Shown: piece after piece, positions 13,001 to 28,000 of the stretch
Numbering within the stretch: position 1 is the stretch's first letter
Layout: each line of letters opens with the position of its first letter
NCBI RefSeq assembly: GCF_048773025.1
Contig: NC_133548.1
Location: 35,092,001 to 35,156,000 of the forward strand
DNA length: 64,000 nucleotides
Direction: 5' to 3'
DNA from: Camelus bactrianus
Lineage: Eukaryota; Chordata; Mammalia; Artiodactyla; Camelidae
Translations under genes and position numbers: made by a program
Notes under the pieces: generated by a model
Seen by the model: the letters and a program-made list of their open reading frames with translations, nothing else
Told to the model about the DNA's origin: nothing
Database searches by the model: none

Positions 13001-16000
13001 TTTGGCTGGGTTCCTTGAATTTCTATGTGAATTTTAAGATCAGTTTGTAAATTTGTGCAAACAAGTGAAAAAAGGTAGCTGGGATTTTGATATGGATTGT
13101 TGACTGTTGAATCTGTAGGGGATTATTGCCATCTTAGCGATATTAACTCTTCTGATCTATTGACAAGGGTTGTCTTTCTATTTATTTAGATGTACTTTAA
13201 TTTACTTCAACAATGTTTTATAGTTTTTAATGTCTAGATTTTGCATCTTGTTAAATGTATTCCTAAATGTTTTTTATTTTATTTTTTTGAAGCTGTTGTG
13301 CCACTGTGAACATAATTGTTTTTTTAGTTTCATTTTCAAGATGGTAATAAACTGTTCACATCCTTTTTTTTTTTTTCTTCATTTACTCCTCAGCACAAGT
13401 CTAGGAGGTGGGTATAATTTCTCTGCACAAGTGAGATAATAAGTTCAAAGAGGATAAATGATTTTGCCCACAAGGCAACCAAGGTAGTATTTCTGGGACT
13501 ACATCTGGATAAATGAAGAGGTAGTTCACTCAACCTGACCACAAACCCTTGCATGTTTTCTTTTCTCCCTTTGAAACCCAGTTGCAGTACCAGGAACGGT
13601 GTCTCAAGTGGATGAGATATTCAAGAATGACAAGGGGGTCTTAAACAGTGATGACGGCTGCTACAACCTGCCCTATTTCTTAGCCTTCAGAATGTATTTG
13701 GAGGCAGTGTGATTTAGTGGTTAAAGGCTAGGCCCTCAGTTTGAGCTCTGGCTTCACTACTTAACTTGCTATCTAACTCAGCAAGTTATTTTGATTCTCT
13801 AGCTTTCATTTTCCTCTTCTGTAAAGGAGAGCAGTTATAAGCCTTACCTAAATCATAGGGTCGTTATTAAAAAGGTTAAATCAAATACTTTTCATGTTTG
13901 TAAAACTCAGAGCCCAGAGTAAGGGTTCAGTCAAATGTTAATTTGTAATTGTTCTGCTGCTTATACTGTTATTCTTACTGCATGCTCATTTTTCTCTTTT
14001 CAGTACAAATTCAGGGATCTAACTATGGAAGAACTAAAGAATGTAAATATGTTTTTCCCACATTTCAGATATTCCATGGATACCTATGGTAAGAATCATA
14101 TCCTCTAGCTTTTGCTGTATTATTTAAACTATTAATTATTTGTTCCTAGAGAGCTATAAATTTATAATTTGTCATTTTTCTCTTTTATCCCCTGAGTTTG
14201 AACTACACTTTATTACCTGTGGCTTTTGAGGAAAGTTAAGTTAATAAAATATATATTGTATTAGTTTTCTATTGTTGCTATAACAAATTAGCACAAATTT
14301 AGTGGCTCAAAACAATACAGATTTACTATCTGACAGTTCTGTAGGATAGAATCCCAACACAGGTCTCTGTAGGTTAGAAGTATTGGCAGGTCTTAGTTCC
14401 TTTCTGGAGGCTCTGGGACATAATCTGTTCTCTTGCCTTTTTTAGTTTCTAAAGGTCACCCACATTCTTTGGCTTGAGGTCACCTTCCTCCATCTTCAAA
14501 GTTAGCAATGTTGTATTTCTCCAATCATCCTTCTGTAGTTAGATCTCCAGAGAAAAGTTTCTCTGCTTTTAAGAACTAGTGTGATTGGATTAGGCCCACT
14601 TTAATAATACAGGGTAATTTCCCCATCTTAGAGTCCTTAACTTAATTGCATCTCAAAAGTTTCTTTGCTGAATAAGGTTAACATATTCATGGGTTGCAAG
14701 GATTAGGGTGTTGGACATCTTTGGAGGCTGTTATTTTGCCTACCACATCTATGATTGATTCAGGATTAATAACAAAGTTTTAGTTATCTTCTTTACTTTA
14801 TGTAGAGGGTCTAGTTACCTAAGAAAGATTTTACTATCTTTCAAAATTTCTGACCACAACTTACACTTGGAAATACATTTTATATCATAACTCCATATAT
14901 AAATAATTAAAATATTATATACACCATGGATTTTCTCTTCTCTTCCATTCCATGAATATATGTATGTTCATGTATAACTGAAACATTGTGCTCCACACTG
15001 AAATTTGACACAACATTGTAAAATGACTATTACTCAATAAAAAAATGTTAAAAAAAAAGAGATAGATAATTTCCTCTTCAGATCTCTTCTCTAGCAATAA
15101 ACCGTCTTTTTATCATTTTGAAAAAAAAAGAAATGCTGATTGAAACTCGCTAAATTGATTTCAGGACCCATGAATTAGTCACAACACATAGTTTTGAAGA
15201 AAAAAAAACTTCTTTGTTCTATGGGTATGTTTTATATTTGAATTAGCTTGGGTTAGGAAAATATATCTAATTCAGATTTATGTATTAGAAATTTTGAGGA
15301 GTTATTGAAGTATTCCTTAGGAATAGCTAATTTTATTTGTGGAAGAAATGATTAGATTCTGGGCCATCTGTGTCTGGCCTCTCTTAATTAGCACCTAGGT
15401 ATTTGGTGCTGCATGAATGCCTGAGATGGGGGGATTTAACAGCTACTATTTCTTGAACATCAGATATGCTTCCAAGTGTTTTATCTGCATTATCTTACAT
15501 ACTTTTTTTTAATAATCAAAGCTATGAGGTAAGTATGACTATGTTTTTCAAATAAACTGAGGCTCAGAGAGTTTACATAACTTGCTCAAGATTACACAGC
15601 TAGTGGAAGGTTGTACTCATGTCCGTCTTGCCCTCTGCTTGAATACTATTTGTTCTTTTATAGTGTCTTTCTTCAGCATATAGATTTAGAGCTTTGATAT
15701 ACCAGTTAATTTTTATTCTCATTTCCCCTGTCTAGAGAAGGTAAGCTATGGTGCCATTAAACCCTTAAGCTATAGGATTAATATTGTCAATGTACATTTT
15801 ATTATTGAAGAGAATGTTAGTCAAGTGTCATAATCATTTCTATTTTGACTTTTTGAATAATTTTACTATATGATGAATGTAATATTGTTTCTCTACTACA
15901 TTTCTAGGTTCTTCTGTGTCCCTGAGAAACAATCCTTGTTCCACTTCTCTTTCCATTTTAGTTTTTGCCATAAAGTAATTCCCTTCACCCTTTGTTACCT

Positions 16001-19000
16001 TTCCCTCATATAGTTCAAGGTAAATATTTGTACTTATGTACACTCTTAGCCTTGAGTTTTCTGTCAGCCTGGCTTTTCATTTTCTCCCTTTCTGATAGGT
16101 CGTCAAATCTATTTAGACTTTTTTTCTTCCATTGCCTAAATAGTATAGTTAGTTACTGAGGTCCTAAAAGGCATTCCAAGGCAGTTTGACAGTTTGAAAC
16201 TAGATGTAGTGTTTTCTGTATTCAATTCAGAAACTAGAGCATTAACTCTCCATCATTGTGTCCCAGTTAATACAGGTAAGTTGAAATTTCAGGGATGTGA
16301 AGATTGAGAAAAGGTTGAGAAAATTGGAGTTAGAGAAATCGAAGAAGATAATTATTAAGTTTCTAAAAGGTTACTTTCAAAATTAAAACTAACTTTTTTC
16401 CTGATTATTAAAGTTATAATGTGATATCTGAACATGATTATAACTGGTATTACATGTGACGGTTATTTGATAATGTCCCCACATTTTATAATCCTTTACT
16501 TCTATTTAGGATTTTCACATTATCTCATTTGATCCTTATGACAACTTTATAATGCAGTCTTATTATCTATATTTTATAGATGATGACACTGAAAGTCAGA
16601 GATTAAAGTAACCAAAATTCACTTGCCTCTGTTGACCAAAATAATCAATAAACAGTCTATAATAGGAATAGAAAAGAATTTTATTCGAGCCAAACTGAGG
16701 ACTATAGCCCAAGAAACAGCCTTTCAGAAAGCTCTGAAGAACTATTCCAAAGCAGCATGATTTTCAGCAGTTTTGTCTTGCCTGAACAAAGAACATCAAA
16801 CATAATAGGCCCTATTCCATTCCTTCAGGGTTTCAAAAAAAAGACAGATGAGCATGCACACAGGGAGTCAGCATGGCCTTGCCTGGGCAGGAGGCCTTAT
16901 CATCAAAGGAGTGATAGCAGTGATGTCCCAGGAAGGGAGGCGTTTATTTCCATCTTCAAAATGGACATTCTTTACTTCTGGACAATGTACCCTTTTCTTT
17001 AATGGTTAAAGCAGATGAACAATGTATGTTTAACAGGCCATAAAGCAGGCTGTTCTAGTTAGCATAAAGTTTAAGTTAAATCATGTAAAAGCCAGGATAC
17101 TTCCCTATACCTCAAAATGTGAAAATTTCTTCCATCACCTATAAGTAGGAAAAGTGGGCCTAGAAGTAGGAATTTCAGTATCAGAGTCGTGTGTTCTTTC
17201 AACCGCCTACTCTGCTTTCTAAGAGAACACCACCTAGTAATTTCCTCTTGCCAATGTATTTACTGATTCCCAGAAAATGGTATTTAGAAGTTGTGTGATT
17301 TTGTATGTATGCATGCATTTTATTTCTCATTGCACATTTTGGGGCTTTTTTTTTGCTTCCAGTTTTCAAAGATAGTTCCCAAAAAGACCTGCTGAATTTC
17401 ACTGGCACTATTCCTGTGATGCATCAGGGTAAGTATGGAAGTTGAGAAATGTGGGAATTTTCTAAAAGAGCATTTTTATAAGAACTTACATTTGTTTAGT
17501 ATCATAACATTGTCAAAATTTTTTCACATATGTATGATCTATACAGAACCTTACTGGATATAACAGAATGCTGTCCCCATCGAGGAAAGCCTAGATTAAC
17601 ACCAACAAATTCAATTCAGTTTAACGGGTATTTATTTATTGAGTGTCAACTGTGTGCCCACTACTCTGCCAGGTTTTGAGGTACAGAGGAGAGTACGACA
17701 GACATAGGCCTACTCTTGTGGAGAGTCATCTCTGCTTTCCACAGCAAACTGCAGGGGCCCCACATTTTCCTCCATCACATCAATGTTTTGTTCCCCTCTT
17801 TTCCCTCTATATGATGTAGCATTATCCCCATTCTGTAGGTGAAACAGAATCCTGTCATGTGGCTTACCTAAGCCCACACAACTGGTATGAGGCTGGAACT
17901 TGAAACTGTTAATAGGAAATTTTAAAAGCAGGTTATTAAAGCTCAAAGAAAGCATCATGTGTTCAGGTGGCCTGAGAGGTTAAAATCGCTGAGTGTTTGC
18001 TAAAAAGAAAGAAAAAAATCACTAACTTCCCTATACTTAACTTTTCTTATTTGTCTGAACCCACTTCCCTCAGTGTTCAGCAGCACTGATCTGCCAGGCA
18101 GGTGTCACAGGAGGTTGCTTCTATAGCATGATTTGAAGAACACCAGTGAAGCATTGGTTCCAATATATTTCTGTGAAGTAGTGCTTAAAATTCCACCATT
18201 AAAAATACATTCCTCTTTTAAAATGCAAATAATCTCAGGAGGAACATCCCAAATCCCTAACATACAGTGCTGTGTTTATGGAAAATGCTGAGTAAATATT
18301 TGTTGGATGATTGAGTTAGTTTATTTTATTGCTGATTGATAGGCTTAGGAATAAATGAATTCACTGGGTATTTGCAAGAGGAGGTGCACTGAAAAAGGGC
18401 TGAGGAGGATCTGGAAACCAAATGGGGAGAGGACAGTAGAGTTTGCTATCTCTTACAGAGGATTTATCACTGTATGATGGGAGCACGTTGCCCAATAGAC
18501 ACCAAGAAGCTGTATTTTGGGGGAACTTCTTTCAAAATAGTGCTTCATTATGGTATTCCTTGCTGTTACAGACCATCCTTAATTGCTTCCCCCTCATAAT
18601 GGCTTATTGCCAGAGAAACACTCACGTTTTATTCTGCCCCTGTTTATGTCCGGTCATGATACCTCCTTTGGCACAGAAAATGCTCAGGAATTCAGTTTGG
18701 TTTTTACGAATAGGAATGTGGTTGGAGGTGGAAGTAAGTAGCAGTAGGCTCTGAAAAAATTGCAGTGAGGCAGGCAGAACAGGTATAGAGTCGATTTTTA
18801 TTTCCTTTTCTTGCTTCTCCCCAAGTTCTCACTATTTTCTGAGTGCTTAGAGAACTTAACTCAGACCTATTTCCCATTATTTGTGTTGTATTTTTATGGT
18901 TAGATGTTAGAGAAAGAGAGAAAGAATTCATACCACCCCAATGATTGATTGATTAATTGACTGATTTTATAATTCTTACCAACCCCAGTGATTTCAGGGG

Positions 19001-22000
19001 TAGTTGCATATTAACAAAGGAACTTATGAAATTAAATGAATCATTGCTTAGTAACATTCGGTTTCTAGGACAGTGTCGGGAGGTAACAGGAGGGCATAAA
19101 AATGATCTTAAGATGCCTCTCATTGGCACTGTGCATCTTCCCAGAGCCAACGAGTCAGGTCATTGATTCTTATGCTGGTAGTAATTCCAAGGTAGCAGTG
19201 GGTCCTGTGATACTTTTTTTTATTTTTTGTTTTTTTAGTACAGTCTTTTTCCCCTTTGCTTTTGACTAGAAGTATATCAACTCATTATGATGCACACTAG
19301 TTATTTCCTGCTGGTCAGCAGGTCAGGATGTATCATCTTTCTTGTCTGTAAATGGACCAGTAACAGCCTAACTCTAGAACTGTGAAGATTAAGTGCATTA
19401 CTGTAAGTAAAGCTTTTGGCATAGTTGCTGGCACATTGTAAGTGCCTTATAAATGTTGGCCATTATTATTTGTCTGCTTATATTACTTCCTTTTAGTTAC
19501 TAAATTTGTTAGTATAATAATAATACATGCTTATGCTAAAAAAATTTAAACAAGAAGAAATGAGGTTAAGCTTATATCTAACCTTCCACACAGTCCTATT
19601 CCCCAGGTGAATCTTCTGTTGATATTTCCTTATGTATACTTGCAGAAACTTTCTGGATCATCTCTTATCCCTCCAAGATTGTGCCAAGGTTGTGATGACA
19701 CCTTTTCTTCATCCACCCACTCTTTCAAGATGTGTATGATCTTTGTAGGATGGTACTCATCTGAACTTTATTTATAGCTAACTTTAATTATGTTCTTAAA
19801 TGAAGTAATTACTTTAAATCTGAGGGTTCTAACAGGAGTCCTGACTCTTTGGTAATGAATTACTGAAAGCAATGGGCAGGGTTGGAGGCAGGGCATTTGC
19901 TGACAGGAAAAAATGGGAAAGAAAGAAGAAGGGAATCGGACACCAGTAGTGAAATCTTACCAATATAGACATGGGAATCAGACTCACCACGTGTTTTGCC
20001 AGGAATGAGCTATTAAAATGCATGAATGGGGGGGAGGTTATAGCTCAGTGGTAGAGCATGTCTTAGCATGCACAAAGTCCTGGGTTCAATCTCCAGTACC
20101 TCCATTAAATAAATAAATAAATCTTATGACCTCTGCCCAAAAAAAAGAATTATAAAAATAATTAATTAAAAAAATAATAAAATGCATGAATGCTGCTGGG
20201 GAGGAGCACTGATGAATGCAACACATCCTTGATCAATCAGAAAGATACCTTTAATAGAAATTTCTTTCCTTTAATGTGTAATGATCAACATTAGAAAGTG
20301 GTGCCTTCAAGATTTGGACTACCACTCCAAAACAAAAAGAATGGCCTAAACAGTGGCTTTTAAATGTTTTGATTGTGACCCATAATAAGAAATACTTTTA
20401 TATACATAATTATACATGTTTATAACTGAAATACCATACCACCTGTCAGTGTATTTTTCTATTCAATTCCATGTAAAAATATTGTTTACAGCCTGCTGAA
20501 TTAATTTCATGACCTAATTATTGTGACCAACATTTGAAAAGCACTGTCTAGAGTATATAACATTAGACAGAATACCGTCTGGAGGAATGTGATGGTGTGT
20601 CTCATTACCTGCTGCTCACTTGGTAGTGCTGTGATTTCAGGACTTTATAATCATAGAATTAGCTTTGGACCAACGGCTATGCCCATAGCCCATACCCATA
20701 TTGTAAATACTTAGACACTGTGTGTGGTGATGGATGTTAACTAGATTTATTGTGGTGATTATTTTGCAATATATTCAAAGGTTAGATGATTATGTTATAC
20801 ACATGAAACTAATATACTGTTATATGTCAGTTATACCCAATTAAGAAAAATTGTTAAATACTTAGATAAAATTAGAAGAGGAGTTTGATTCTAAGAACTG
20901 CTGATATAGTAGAAATAGTACTAGGATGTTTCTATTATATACTGACTTTCGATCCTAGCTGCACTTTAGAATTATATGGGAAGCTTTTTAAAAATGTTGT
21001 CCAGACTCTTCCCATTGAAGCAGAAACTTTGGGGCAGTGGCCTGGATGTTGGTATGTTTCAGAGTTCCTTAAGTGTTTCTGATATGCAGACAGAGCTGAG
21101 TATCATTGTGCTTAGGGGAGGAGGGAGCAAGATGAAAAAAGTAGAGGATTTCCTTAGTAAGAAAAAGATTGCAGTGGAAAGGAAAACTATTTTTATTTAT
21201 ACCTTGCTTATTTCCAAAATGGGTTTGAGGTAAGTTGTGAAAGTTGCCACTGTACTGTTAGGTCCTTAAGGGCTCTGGAACCCTCTCTGGGTCCTTGAGA
21301 CTTGGAAGGGCCACTGCTGGCTTCCTTGTTTTGTGGTTGTCAGTCTTTAGTTATCCTCTTAATCTTCACTGCCGACCAAGTCCTGTCTTCACTGTCTCTC
21401 CACTCCCCTGGTGGGGGTACTCTTTCCTTCACTGTACAGAGGAGCCATCACTAGAATGGTGAATAAAGTTGAGAATGCAAAAAAAAAATTGCCAACCTGT
21501 CATGGTCTATTTACCATGTCATGTACTGTTCTAAGCATTTTACATACCTTAACTAATTTTATCCTCACAACAACCCTGTGAGTTAGGAGCTTTTATTCTT
21601 CCCATTTTATAGAGGAAGGAGTTGAGGCACAGAGAAGTTAAGTAACTTGCCTAAAATCATATAGCTAATAATGTGTGGAACTAGGAATTGAACCTAGGCA
21701 TTCCACTCTCCTAAGAGGACATGTTCTTAAATACAGTGAAAGATATATGCAATAAAACTATGAAAGCAGGAATAAATATTGGGAGATACAATAGAATGGC
21801 TAGGATAATTGGTCAGATTTCTAATTTAAGGTGAATTTTTGCACTTATATTAGGTTTAACTTTGGGCTTTCTGTAGACCAAAGCAGTCAGAGATTTTGGC
21901 TCTCAGTTAGCATGCCTTACGTGGTTCCATTGTACATGGTTTGCGGTTATATGGTACATGAACATGGAAGAGCCTTCACTTGGGTTCCTATCTCAGTACT

Positions 22001-25000
22001 GTAAAATTTAAAAACCACTGGAGAAAGTGACTACTGAGGTCATTTTCAGCTCTAAGCTCTATGTATCTAACCCAGCTTGTATGTTACGTTATAGTATCTG
22101 CAATTAATGAGCAACTTGAGGGCCAATATCAAATTCATCTTTGCTCATTCATTCATTTGTTCATTTATTCATTCATTTGTTCTTAGTTATATAAGAAACT
22201 TTTATTGAGCAGCCAGTTTGTTAGGCACTATACTTGGTGCAGGGGACATAGAAATGAGCAATACATAATTATCCCCAGAAGTTCACAGTGTAAAAGGAGA
22301 AACAGACTTGTAGGCAGATAACTTCAATGCAGAATAAGTATAAAAATAAGAGTGTCCATTACCTTTCAAGAAAGGTGCAATAGCTCTGCTTGGGTGGAGC
22401 AAAAAAGGTTATGTAGAGAAGATGTTGTATCCCCAACTCCTAGCACAGTAGGTTCTATAAATATATATTGAATTGAATTGAATGAGCTGGCCATTGTCTT
22501 AACTAAGTTTCTGTAAATGTTATGCTGGTGCTTTAATGGGAACATATTTCCAATCTGAATATGGATGAAAATAGAGAAATAGTCCTCAAGTTATCAATAA
22601 ACTTGACTAGACTACGTGTCTTAAAAGGCCACCTATGCCATAAATACAATGTGTGTGCTTCATTATTATTTGAAGATGTGTTTGTTTATTTTGTCTCAAA
22701 TAGGTAATACATATAACATACCAATTCGTTTGTGGATTCTGGATTCTCACCCTTTTGCTCCCCCCATTTGCTTCCTAAAGCCAACTGCAAATATGAGAAT
22801 TTCAGTTGGAAAACATGTGGATGCTCAAGGCAGAATATACTTGCCCTATCTCCAAAGCTGGAGCCATGTAAGATCAATATGTATTTTCTTTTAAAAGTTT
22901 CTGTTTTTTTGAATGTTTATCTTTGATCCTAATGGTACAAATAAGTTACTTAATTTTCTTTCAGTGATATTCTTCATATGGTCTTTAGAAGTAATTTGAA
23001 ATTGAGCTCCCTGGGGTCACCCAAGCCCCAGAACCCTGATGACGGCATGAAGCTGCTCTCTCCAGGTCTGGGAGCCAACCGTTGTTTGCTCCCTGTCTGT
23101 TTATAGTCCCTGCTGTTTGATAAGGCAAATAAAAAGCTACTAGCAAAATATTGGGGCATTATTTCCTAGTCCCTCCCTGGTAAAAATACATAATACATGT
23201 ATTTATTTATACTTTTTCCTCTTTTTTAACCTGTATATAAATTGAATCACTGCATGTAATCTTCTATTACATGCTTTGTTTTAACTGAGCATTAAGTTTT
23301 AAGTTTTAAAAATCCCACAATGATACATATAACTGTAGTTTATGTGTTTTACAAGTCCTCATAATTATGCAGTTTTGTATTCTGTAATTTTTCATCTATC
23401 ATTATGGAGCATTTTCCCACATTAAACAATATTTTTAAAACAGATGGTTTTTATTGGTTGCCTGATGATCCAGTGTAAAATATTACATTATATATTTATA
23501 AAATGCCCTGTTAGAAATTTGATAATGAGCATCCTTATATATAAATACATATAAATATAAATGTGTATATCTTATAAATCTTTAATAATTTCCCAATGAT
23601 AAACCTCTAGGAATGGAATTATTCGATCAAAGTTTAAAAATTCTTATATATTCCCAAGTTGGCCTCCAAGAGGTAGACAAAATGTTGTAATTCTATCATC
23701 AATAAAGATTAGTGTAGAGGGTACCGGTTTTAAGTACCCTTGCCCTAACAGAAGACATTGTCATTAAAACAATACAAACTTTTCTTATCTCTATGGTTCA
23801 TTTACTTAGAAGGATGTAAAGTGTGCTCTCATTTCTGTAAGTAAGTAAAACTTTTGTGAAAGGATATTATAATACATGTGTATGTACCCAGAAATTTGTA
23901 AGACAGGAGGACAGGGATATGTCAGAGATGAGTGAGGTTGAAGTAAAGGATGACATTAGGATTATCACTTCTTATTTTATATACATCCTGTAAAAAAGTG
24001 TGTAATTGTGAATGCATATCATTTTGTTTTATGGTTTTCTATATTTTTCATACGTATAAAGCTTTTTAAAAGAAGAAGAAAAAGAAATAGAAAAAGAAAG
24101 AAAGATATACCAAATTGTCAGTAGAGGAGTTTAGGTGGGGAAACATTGACCTTTTAGTTTATGAACTTGTATATTATTTGCATTACTTAGTGATTTAAAT
24201 AATAAGATTGCCAGTTAGATGTGATGAATAGGGCATAATAAAAATTTGTCAGCTGGAAGGACAAAAATGATGTCTTAATGTTTAGTTGTTTGGTTATTTG
24301 AGAAATTGAAATCTTTTTTCATATATTTGTTTATCACATGTTTCTTCTTTTTTGAATTGTCTGTTTATCTCTTTCATCCATTTTTACTCCCCTTTTTTAA
24401 AAAAAAACAAACCTGTCGTTTAACAGCATTTTAACATCTGTGTCCTGTTGGGGGAATTCATCCTTCCTGTTTCCTCTTTCTGGTTTTTTTTGGCATCTCT
24501 TTGCATAATTTTGTTTGTTTAGTATATAGTCTTATAATCTAGTTGAGGTTGTGCTTAATTTCGGTTCAGACAGTATTGATTTCGTTTACTATTCTGAACC
24601 TCTTTATTATAAGCTAAAACTTGTGTTAAGAAGACATTATATTATTTAAATGACCTTATTTAAAAGTACTACATTAACTTTAAGTTCCACATGCAGTTGG
24701 AATTATATAGAGTTTTGGAACTAAAAGGAATCTAGAGGTTGTCTAGGCCAAAGATGCCAGACATTTTCCCCAAGAGATACAGTGTGCTCCATTAGGCCTG
24801 TAGAATTTTGTTTGAACAGCACAGTGGTTTTGTTTTGCTTTGTTTTGTTTTATTCTTGATAAGAATTTGAATGACGATATGGTATACTGTTTCCAATTTG
24901 CCACAATAACCATCTCCCCAAATTTTCTTATACTTGAGAACTTCACACATTATGTTGTCTGCTTTTGAATTTTTTATTCTAATGGCCTCATCCTCTCAAG

Positions 25001-28000
25001 TTATAAATAGTAAAACCCAGATTCTGAGAAATTAAGCAATTTTTAAAATGAGCAAGCCACTATTCCTAATAATAATAATAATAAACATATTTATACTCTC
25101 AACATATGATTTGCATACATTAGCTCATTTGTTTCTCATATTTATTGGAATTTATTAGTTACATTGTGTTGATGATACTGATGCTCAGAGAGATTAAGTG
25201 AATTTCACTAAAATTGCTTAACCAGTTAAATTAAAAGAAACAGTACTGGATTAGATAAATACTTTAATCAGTATTAATTTTCTGATTTGATAATAGTTAT
25301 ATAGGAGAATGTCTGTTTTGTTTTGCTTTTCCTTTTAGGAAATATATGCTGAAGTATTTGGATGTGTAGGGGTATCATATCTTCAGTATACTCTCAATTG
25401 GTTCAGAAAATAGAGAAAAAGGGACTAAGAAAGCAAATGTGATAAAATGTTAACATTTGAGTGATCTGGGTGAAGAATATATGGAAATTCTTTGTACTAT
25501 TTTTTGCAACTTTTCTGTAAGTCTGCAATTATTTCAAAATAAAAAGTTAAAAAAAGACAGACAAGGCCATTCCCAAATGTAGGTGCTCTGCTAGTACGCA
25601 TATGCATGCTATTTTCTCACTTTTTTGAGATGTGGATTTAGCATTTCTCCCTTTATTTTTCAGTTAAAAGAATTAAGTAATTTTTCAGTTAAAAGTATTA
25701 AAACAGTGAAAAGTATCACATAATTTGTATGGTGGTTTTCAAAAAATGAGACCATGAAGCAATACTTTTGGCTAATCCTGTAACAATGTATAGGTTAACA
25801 AGGTAGTATTCTTTAGGAAAAATTTTGCGTAACTTTTACCTTTGTGTATGTTCTGCAGCCTAAATCTGTCATTGTTGGATTAATTAAAGAAATGATTGCC
25901 AAGTTTCAAGAGGAACTTCCCCTGTATGCTTTATCATCATCTGACGAGGCACGGCAGGTGGACTTGCTAGCCTATATTGCAAAAATCACTGAAGGTTTGT
26001 GTTTTTATTAAGCAGAGAGCTATGCGTTTACAATTTCTCACTAATATCTTTTACTTCTACTACTTGATTTCTATAAATAAATACATACTTGTAGTATATG
26101 TACATATCTGTGTTGAATCAAAAATTCGTGTAAGTTTATCATGGGGTATTACCATACAGTTCCAATGAATATGGTTTCTTAAAATGTAAAAGATTACTTT
26201 TATACTGACAGACAAAATAATTCATGTTTTGTTCAAAACCACTTGATATATATATAATGATTCCAAACCTTTTTCATTATATGTTTTATGTGACTTTTTG
26301 CCTCATTCAGTATATTGGACCAAAAAACCTATGATTCTCATTGTTTTTCATTGAGGATAAAGCAGAATACCTATGCTTGCAAAATTTAGTAAGTGTTAAA
26401 CATTTTTTTGCATTATAGACTAGAGCAGTAAGAATCACAGTGTTTTTCAGAATTATGGAAATCCTATTTTTTTAGAGTCATATAATTTTTGAATGTTTGG
26501 AAAGATATTTTCTTTTTTAAATGGTAGCCTCTATTTATTAGAATATTTAATATGAGATTCCTGTCTTTCTTGCATTTCATTTGTCCAGCAGTATTTTTGA
26601 GTGCCTATTATGGAGTGCCTCATACCATGCTTTCTGTCCAAGTTATTGAAGTTTGGTGTATTTTTTTTAAGATGCTAAAAAGATTTTTGATATTATTTTT
26701 AGATTCTCATGATAATCCATTTTTCTTGCTAGGTGTCTCAGATATAAATTCAAAGAACTGGGCAAATTATGAGAATAAAACAGTCAATAAAATTACTGTG
26801 ATTGGAGGTGGAGAACTGGGAATTGCCTGCACGTTAGCAACTTCAGCAAAGGTATGTAAGCATAGTGGTTATAATAAATACATCTGTCATATTGCTACAC
26901 TTAGGCAGTTTCTGTTTAATACACAAGAAATAATGGCTTCCTTTTGTCATGTGGGAAAACCTCATTTTGCCTTAAAATATATTTAGTAAGTTGACAAAAA
27001 ATAGCTGAAAGCTCTCATCAGTAATGTTGCTTCTTAATTAGTAGTTAGTCATGGAGTAGGCTTTGAAAATGTGTTTTGAACAATGGGCTCATCATCCTAA
27101 TCCAAGAGAAACCTCAACTTGACATTCATCTGACTTAGTCACAAATTCTTTTTTGTTTTCTGAGTCATGCTGCTTTAATTAAACTCTTTATTTAATATAA
27201 TACTTAATTTAGCTCTTTCTAAAATTAGCATTTTTTAAAACAGTTGCCTTTTCTTGTGTAATTGCTCCACTTTCTTTTAGGATCATAGTTCCTGATTTGG
27301 TATTTTCCACTAGTTTGAGATTTGCTAATTTTTCCATCAGTCCTTTTTACTAGATCTTTTCTGTATAAATTATTTTCAGAAAGGCTTAAATCCCTCTCCA
27401 GAGAGGTTCACAAGACCCTCCAGGGCCCAGTATTTTGGTAATAGCATGTCTGTGTCATTTGAGGGATGTAGCCCAGAATAGACGAACTTTCCCTCTATAT
27501 GTTTATTTGGTAATTGGCGTTTGGCTTTATTTTCTATTCAAATTTGATTGTTTGCCATCTAAATTCTTCCTTTTATATTTAAGATCACATGTGTCTTGGA
27601 GGTAGGTTCTACTTCATTAATTGAATAATAAAATTGTATCCAGGGAGCTAGACGATTTTAAAACCTGGCTGTTCAGAACAGTATATGCTAACTTTTGACA
27701 TACTATAGTTTCATTTCCTCCACCATCTGAATGCACTCTTCTTAATTGGAATTTGAATTGTTTGCAGTTCTTTTGCTACTAAATAGAATGCTTCTATAAA
27801 CATTGCCTTACAAGTTGCTTATTTTCTTGTCTGAATTTTCTTTTAGGTGTACATAATCTCAGAAATAGTACTAGTGAGTCAGAGGGTTTGGATGGTTTTT
27901 ACGGTACTTATTACATATTGCTAGATTACTCTTCAGAAAGGCAGAACTAGTTTATGCTGCTAATAACAACGTGCCCATCAGCCTGAGTTTTGACATCCCT

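Noticed and set aside
20029-20110. Possible tRNA gene (box A and box B promoter elements)
   Set aside because: These belong to the tRNA-derived head of a SINE. The cloverleaf is degenerate and a poly(A)-type tail and target duplication follow. The same applies to the other three SINEs.
26552-26986. A 144-residue open frame on the + strand
   Set aside because: It is UEVLD exon 6 read through its splice sites into both introns. Only 26733-26851 is coding.
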